Shown: piece by piece, positions 55,098 through 58,925 of the stretch | How positions within the stretch are numbered: position 1 is the first letter of the stretch | Layout: the number at the start of each line of letters is the position of its first letter | DNA from: RBC101 sp052387735 | Lineage (GTDB): Bacteria > Gemmatimonadota > Gemmatimonadetes > Gemmatimonadales > Gemmatimonadaceae | DNA: 58,925 nt | Direction of reading: 5' to 3' | Assembly: GCA_052387735.1 (NCBI GenBank) | Contig: JBQTIW010000032.1 | Location: 1 to 58,925 of the forward strand | Made by a program: the position numbers and the translations under genes | The notes under the pieces: model-generated | Databases searched by the model: none | What the model was told of the DNA's origin: nothing | The model's input: the letters and a program-made list of their open reading frames with translations, nothing else

Positions 55098-55129
55098 GCG
55101 TGAACGGGTCAGCGGGTAAGCGGGTCACG
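55098..55129. repeat. Octamer tandem repeat block, inverted relative to 52256-52295
   Basis: Four successive octamers (GCGTGAAC, GGGTCAGC, GGGTAAGC, GGGTCACG) are the reverse complement family of the GTTNACCC units at 52256. The two blocks bracket ligase B and both esterase genes in inverted orientation. Confidence 0.6.
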
Positions 55130-55139
55130 GGAGACGGAC

Positions 55140-56075
55140 ATGACGAAGCGAGTGGGACTGGTCGTCGGGCGTGAATGGAGCTGGCCGCCGGCGTTCATCG
55201 AAGAAGTCAACAAACGTGACCAGGGTGTGATCGCCGAGTATGCGAAGATCGGCGGCGATCACCACGATGGATCCGCGCCGTACGACGTGCTGATCGACCG
55301 GATCTCTCATGAAGTACCGATGTATCGCTCCTGGCTCAAGAAGGCGGTGCTCGAAGGGAAGACCGTCATCAACAACCCGTTCATGTGGTCGTCCGACGAC
55401 AAGTTCTTCGATGCAGCGCTGGCCACGAAGCTGGGGGTCACGTCTCCCAGGACCGTGCTGCTTCCCAACAAGGACTACGTGCCGGGCATCGTTCCCAACG
55501 AGTCGCTGCGCAACCTGCGATTCCCTCTGGACTGGGAGGGACTCGTCGCCTCCATCGGATTGCCGTGCATCCTCAAGGATGCGCACGGCGGTGGCTGGAA
55601 GGAGGTCTATGTCTGCCACACCGTGGAGGAGCTGATCCGCAATTACGACACGTCGGGGCTGCTGACGATGATTGTGCAGGAGTTCATCCAGTGGGACCAG
55701 TTCGTGCGCTGTCTCTGCCTGGGCCAGGAGGAAGTCCTGGTCATGCAGTACGACCCCAGGGCACGCAAATACATCGTCGACGATGCCTATCTCGCTCCCG
55801 TGCTCAGGGAACGCGTCGTGCGCGACTCACGCCTTCTATGCGGCGCGTTAGGCTATGACATGAATTCGCTGGAGTACGCGATCCGGGATGGCGAGCCCTA
55901 TGCCATCGACTTCATGAACTGTGCGCCGGACATGGACATCTATTCGCTGACCCCCACGTACTTCGAGTGGGCCGTGACGCACATGGCCGACATGGCGATC
56001 CGACTGGCGAAGCATCCGCGCCGTCAGGCCGTCGAGGCGAAGTGGGCCGGGTTGTTTGCGGCGAGTCGCGCATGA
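55140..56075 (+). CDS. RimK-like ATP-grasp ligase C
   Basis: 311 aa from ATG 55140. RimK/glutathione-synthetase-like ATP-grasp: N-terminal GLVVGREWSWPPAFIEEVN and DVLIDRISHEVPMYRSWLK, then the strand LPCILKDAHGGGWKEVY with a Gly-rich loop, MIVQEFIQWDQFVRCLCLG, and Mg-site IDFMNCAPDMD where the usual NxNxxP/NVN box is altered. It should join an amino group to a carboxylate using ATP, with specificity unknown. It differs from ligases A and B in both length and motif set, so the cluster contains at least two separate ATP-grasp lineages besides the permuted type that follows. The stop is followed by the GAGACGG heptamer block. Confidence 0.85.
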   Translation: MTKRVGLVVGREWSWPPAFIEEVNKRDQGVIAEYAKIGGDHHDGSAPYDVLIDRISHEVPMYRSWLKKAVLEGKTVINNPFMWSSDDKFFDAALATKLGVTSPRTVLLPNKDYVPGIVPNESLRNLRFPLDWEGLVASIGLPCILKDAHGGGWKEVYVCHTVEELIRNYDTSGLLTMIVQEFIQWDQFVRCLCLGQEEVLVMQYDPRARKYIVDDAYLAPVLRERVVRDSRLLCGALGYDMNSLEYAIRDGEPYAIDFMNCAPDMDIYSLTPTYFEWAVTHMADMAIRLAKHPRRQAVEAKWAGLFAASRA

Positions 56076-56076
56076 G

Positions 56077-56211
56077 GAGACGGGAGACAGGAGACGGGAG
56101 GTGGGAGGAGTGCATCGTCTTCGCGCGGCCGGCGCGACGGTCGCCCTCCCAACGTCTACGCCGACCGGCCGGTGCAGGACTTCGGTCTCCCGTCTCCTAT
56201 CTCCCGTCTCC
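56077..56211. repeat. Inverted pair of GAGACGG heptamer tandems
   Basis: Left arm: GAGACGG, GAGACAG, GAGACGG, GAGGTGG at 56077-56104. Right arm: GGTCTCC, CGTCTCC, TATCTCC, CGTCTCC at 56184-56211, the reverse complement family. Over 21 bp the arms pair with one mismatch across an approximately 90-nt spacer, so a large hairpin could form. The right arm abuts ATG 56215 of the next gene. Confidence 0.7.
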
Positions 56212-56214
56212 CCG

Positions 56215-57564
56215 ATGACGGACCTGATCGACGCCTGGCACGACGTCCTCACGCCGGACGTCGCCGAGGCCACGCACGCCCATCTGGAGTCGGAGCTTGC
56301 CCGTCGCGGCCTGGTGTTCGGCGGCCGTGCTCTCTGCACCGTTCTCCGGCCGCGCCTGACGACACCGGGGGAGATCCAGTCGCTCCAGCGCCGCATTCGA
56401 CCGCTGATGCGCGCCTTCGGCAAGGCGTATGCGCGCGCCGTCGCCGATCGCGAGTTTCGCGCGGGTTTCGGCCTCGCCGACTGGGAGGAGTCACTGCTCT
56501 CGACGCGACTGGGTCACGCGCATCCAAGCCCCACCTCGCGACTCGACTTCTTCTACGTTCCCGGCTCCGGGGCGCTTGGCCTCACCGAGTACAATGGCGA
56601 GACGCCGGCCGGCGCGGCATACAACGACGCGTTGAGCGATGCCTTCCTTGACACCCGCGCCATGCGCGCGTTCTCCCGGGACCACGACATTTTCACGCTC
56701 CCCGCACGTCAGGGCGTGGTCGGCGCCGTCTTGCAGGCCTGGCGCGAGTGGGCCGCGAGCCGCAACGCGCCGCGGGTCGCTATCCTCGATTGGGACGACG
56801 TCCCCACCCGCACCGAGTTCGAGCTGTATCAACAGCACTTCGCCACGTTAGGCATCGAGTGCGTCATCGACGACCCGCGTCGCTGCGAATATCGGCAGGG
56901 GAGGCTCTGGAGCCGCGGCGCTCCCATCGACCTGATCTACAAACGCGTCCTCATCACCGAGCTCATCGACACCTGTGGCGTCGAGCACGACGTCGTGCGG
57001 GCAGTCCGTGACGATGCGGTCTGCATGGTCAATGGATTTCACAGCAAGATCCTGCACAAGAAGGCATCGCTGGCGGTTCTCAGCGACGAGGCCAACGCCG
57101 CGCTGTTCGACACGACAGAGCTCGTTGCCATCCGAGACTGCATCCCGTGGACCCGCGTGGTCACCGAGCGCCGGACGACCTACCACGCGCGCACGGTAGA
57201 CCTCGTCCCGTTCCTGCACGAGGCCCAGAACCGGCTCGCCCTCAAGCCGAACGACGACTACGGCGGCAAGGGCATCGTGCTCGGGTGGACGGTGGACGCG
57301 AGCAACTGGGCCGCGGCCGTGCAGGTGGCCCTGCAAGCGCCCTACATCGTGCAGGAGAAAGTGGAGATTCCGAGCGAACCATTCCCCAGCTGGGTCGACG
57401 GCTCGGTTCAGGTCGTCGACCGCATGCTGGATACGGCGCCGTTCATCACGAACGGCGACTACATGGAAGGCATCCTCACGCGCCTCTCGACCGCCACGCT
57501 GCTGAATGTCACCGCCGGTGGTGGCAGCACAGTGCCGACGTTCGTGGTGCAACCGAGAAGCTAG
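56215..57564 (+). CDS. Circularly permuted ATP-grasp / glutathionylspermidine-synthase-like ligase
   Basis: 449 aa from ATG 56215. The open frame extends to 56056 but that part is translated repeat sequence, so the later ATG is chosen. The order of elements is permuted compared with ordinary ATP-grasp: RLDFFYVPGSGALGLTEYNGETPAGAAYND comes first, VAILDWDDVPTRTEFELYQ next, and the nucleotide strand NRLALKPNDDYGGKGIVLGW near the C-terminus, followed by YIVQEKVEIPSEPFP. This is seen in the glutathionylspermidine synthase C-terminal domain and in COG2308-type enzymes. Its final segment has ITNGDYMEGILTRLS and GGGSTVPTF. Substrate unknown; amide ligation is likely. Confidence 0.82.
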   Translation: MTDLIDAWHDVLTPDVAEATHAHLESELARRGLVFGGRALCTVLRPRLTTPGEIQSLQRRIRPLMRAFGKAYARAVADREFRAGFGLADWEESLLSTRLGHAHPSPTSRLDFFYVPGSGALGLTEYNGETPAGAAYNDALSDAFLDTRAMRAFSRDHDIFTLPARQGVVGAVLQAWREWAASRNAPRVAILDWDDVPTRTEFELYQQHFATLGIECVIDDPRRCEYRQGRLWSRGAPIDLIYKRVLITELIDTCGVEHDVVRAVRDDAVCMVNGFHSKILHKKASLAVLSDEANAALFDTTELVAIRDCIPWTRVVTERRTTYHARTVDLVPFLHEAQNRLALKPNDDYGGKGIVLGWTVDASNWAAAVQVALQAPYIVQEKVEIPSEPFPSWVDGSVQVVDRMLDTAPFITNGDYMEGILTRLSTATLLNVTAGGGSTVPTFVVQPRS

Positions 57565-57569
57565 AGACC

Positions 57570-58688
57570 ATGAACGTCCCGAGCCTCACGATCGGCGTCG
57601 AAGAAGAGTATCAGATCATCGATCCGCAGAGCCGCGCCCTCACCTCGTACATCACGCAGATCCTCGAGGCCGATCACCTCATCCTCGGCCAGGTGAAGCC
57701 GGAGCTCCACCAGAGCATCGTGGAGGTCGGGACCACGGTGTGCCACACGCCGCAGGAGGTGAAGCAACAGCTGATCGAGTTGCGACGCGGCGTGATGGAG
57801 CTCGCCGCGCGCCGCGGACTCAAGATCGCCGCCGCCGGCACACACCCGTTCTCGCACTGGGCCGACCAGGAGATCACGCAGCTCGACCGGTACATCGGGA
57901 CCAAAGAAGCGATGCAGCAGCTGGCCCAGCAGCTGCTGATCTTCGGCACGCACGTGCACATCGGCATCGAGGACCGCGACTTCCTGATCGATGCCTGCAA
58001 CGTCTCGCGCTACTTCCTGCCGCACATCCTCTGTCTGTCCACCAGCTCCCCCTTCTGGATCGGCCGCCTGACGGGGCTCAAGTCGTACCGCAGCGCCGTG
58101 TTCCGCGCCTTTCCGCGCACCGGCGTGCCGCGATACATCCCGGCGTGGTCGGACTACGAGAACTACCTCAACACGCTGGTGGCCACAGGCTGCATCCCGA
58201 ATGGCTCGAAGATCTGGTGGGATGTCAGGCCGCACCACACGTTCCCCACGCTCGAGTTCCGCATCTGCGACGTCTGCACCCGGGTGGACGAGGCGGTGTG
58301 CATCGCCGCGATCCTGCAGGCCCTGGTCTTCAAGCTGTGGAAGATGCGGCGCGACAACACGACCTTCCGCGTCTACAGCTCCGAGTTGATCGACGAGAAC
58401 AAGTGGCGCGCCGTGCGCTATGGCCTCGAGGGCAAGCTTATCGACTTCGGCAAGGATGTCGAGCTCCCCGCCGCCACGCTCATTCGTGAGCTCATCGAGT
58501 GGTTCCTCGGTGACGTCCTCGACGAACTGGGCACACGCAAGGAAGTGGAATACGCGTACACGATTCTCCGCGAGGGCTCGAGCGCTGACCGGCAGATCCG
58601 TGCATATCACAGGGCCAACGGGGACACCAAAGCGGTCGTCGATCAGTTGATCGCCGAGACGGAGGAGGGGGTGCTGACCAACGGATGA
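57570..58688 (+). CDS. ybdK: Carboxylate-amine ligase, GCS2/YbdK family
   Basis: 372 aa from ATG 57570, five nt after the previous stop; the longer frame to 57147 overlaps the permuted ligase and is not protein-like. The GCS2 landmarks are SLTIGVEEEYQIID, AAAGTHPFSHW, FGTHVHIGIEDRD, and RPHHTFPTLEFRICDVCTRVDEAV. Size agrees with E. coli YbdK (372). YbdK-type enzymes have weak gamma-glutamylcysteine ligase activity and are generally assumed to form amides of glutamate or other carboxylates; here the natural substrates are unknown. The last complete gene of the cluster; a hairpin follows. Confidence 0.93.
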   Translation: MNVPSLTIGVEEEYQIIDPQSRALTSYITQILEADHLILGQVKPELHQSIVEVGTTVCHTPQEVKQQLIELRRGVMELAARRGLKIAAAGTHPFSHWADQEITQLDRYIGTKEAMQQLAQQLLIFGTHVHIGIEDRDFLIDACNVSRYFLPHILCLSTSSPFWIGRLTGLKSYRSAVFRAFPRTGVPRYIPAWSDYENYLNTLVATGCIPNGSKIWWDVRPHHTFPTLEFRICDVCTRVDEAVCIAAILQALVFKLWKMRRDNTTFRVYSSELIDENKWRAVRYGLEGKLIDFGKDVELPAATLIRELIEWFLGDVLDELGTRKEVEYAYTILREGSSADRQIRAYHRANGDTKAVVDQLIAETEEGVLTNG

Positions 58689-58739
58689 GTCGGGTGCTAC
58701 GTTAACGGGCACGTGACCTGCTGCTGACGTATTCGTTAC

Positions 58740-58760
58740 TGAGGGGAGGCTTGCCCCTCA
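58740..58760 (+). terminator. Hairpin after the ybdK-like gene
   Basis: TGAGGGG-N7-CCCCTCA forms a 7-bp stem 51 nt after the stop. It is followed by TTCT but not by a long T-run, so it is a possible transcription terminator or pause before the next gene. Confidence 0.45.
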
Positions 58761-58824
58761 TTCTGGTGGCGGGCCGGGGAACGTGGGGCCAAGGTGTTGT
58801 CATACGACCGCTTACGCTGACGCA

Positions 58825-58925
58825 ATGCCCAAGCGACCGATCATTGGAGTAACCACACAGACGCTGCAGGCCATCGATGGCATCCCGAGCGGACTTCCGC
58901 AGTCCGACGTGATGAACCAGCGATA
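58825..58925 (+). CDS. Class I glutamine amidotransferase-type hydrolase, C26/PuuD-like (3' truncated)
   Basis: The first 33 codons only, from ATG 58825; the gene runs past the right edge. RPIIGVTTQTL at residues 4-14 and the VMNQRY string are typical of the N-terminus of gamma-glutamyl-GABA hydrolase (PuuD) and other peptidase C26 proteins. PuuD removes a gamma-glutamyl group. Following a GCS2-type ligase, it may reverse or complete a gamma-glutamyl-like protection step, as in the Puu pathway. The catalytic Cys-His-Glu lie outside the window. Confidence 0.65.
   Translation, partial: MPKRPIIGVTTQTLQAIDGIPSGLPQSDVMNQR

Noticed and set aside
56056..56214. Upstream extension of the permuted ligase gene
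   Set aside because: The extension is translated GAGACGG repeat sequence and overlaps the ligase C gene; ATG 56215 begins the conserved protein.

Overview
The window is GC-rich, gene-dense bacterial DNA with no rRNA, tRNA, phage or transposase genes. Gene content (CRTAC1-like FG-GAP/ASPIC lipoproteins, sortilin/BNR-type repeat proteins, DUF885 peptidases, Big-domain lipoproteins, Ser/Thr kinases, GH57 glucan enzymes) suggests a chromosomal segment of a heterotrophic, diderm soil-type bacterium. Gemmatimonadota is my best guess and Acidobacteriota/Myxococcota-like lineages are alternatives. This placement is inference; no marker gene is present.

Layout. (1) 1-6.7 kb, + strand: two paralogous FG-GAP/ASPIC lipoproteins (the first cut by the window edge) flank a vanadium-haloperoxidase/PAP2-type lipoprotein. 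(2) 6.8-16.4 kb, + strand: an alpha-glucoside/trehalose utilisation run made of 4-alpha-glucanotransferase, an MFS maltose-type transporter, a Na+/sugar symporter, a 78-aa membrane protein, a periplasmic trehalase, a DUF3179 membrane protein and a GH13 amylase-type lipoprotein. (3) 16.4-32.2 kb, mostly - strand: exported proteins, namely a DUF885 peptidase, a BNR/sortilin-like repeat protein, a clostripain-like protease with three Big domains plus a small lipoprotein, two CsgG-like proteins, an outer-membrane barrel and a Big/carboxypeptidase-regulatory/YfaP-like lipoprotein. Two + strand genes (an SnoaL-like lipoprotein and a one-TM protein of unknown function) are interspersed. (4) 32.2-43.2 kb: a Ser/Thr kinase with a C-terminal Ig-like region, two tandem Bor-like lipoproteins, a GMC oxidoreductase with its small subunit (- strand), a tandem HD/HD-GYP protein, a two-copy 28-bp repeat, YjcH/ActP acetate uptake, a methyltransferase and a PLP-dependent decarboxylase. 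(5) 43.4-50.9 kb: a glycogen block of alpha-glucan phosphorylase, glycogen synthase, GH57 branching-enzyme-type protein and GH57/DUF3536 protein. (6) 51.0-58.9 kb: a ligase cluster with two paralogous ATP-grasp enzymes, two alpha/beta-hydrolase esterases, a RimK-like ATP-grasp enzyme, a circularly permuted ATP-grasp/glutathionylspermidine-synthase-like enzyme, a YbdK/GCS2 carboxylate-amine ligase and the start of a class I glutamine amidotransferase (C26, PuuD-like).

The part most likely to hold an undescribed system is block 6. Five different amide-bond-forming enzymes, two esterases and a C26 hydrolase lie in one transcriptional direction directly behind the glycogen genes, which looks like a pathway for a small peptide-like or amide-linked product. 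DNA-level signals not explained by genes include a strongly recurring heptamer CGTTAGG/CCTAACG whose orientation flips along the window, inverted blocks of 8-bp tandem repeats around three genes of the ligase cluster, an inverted pair of 7-bp tandem repeats in front of the permuted ATP-grasp gene, and a CRISPR-like but cas-less two-repeat unit at 38.74-38.83 kb.
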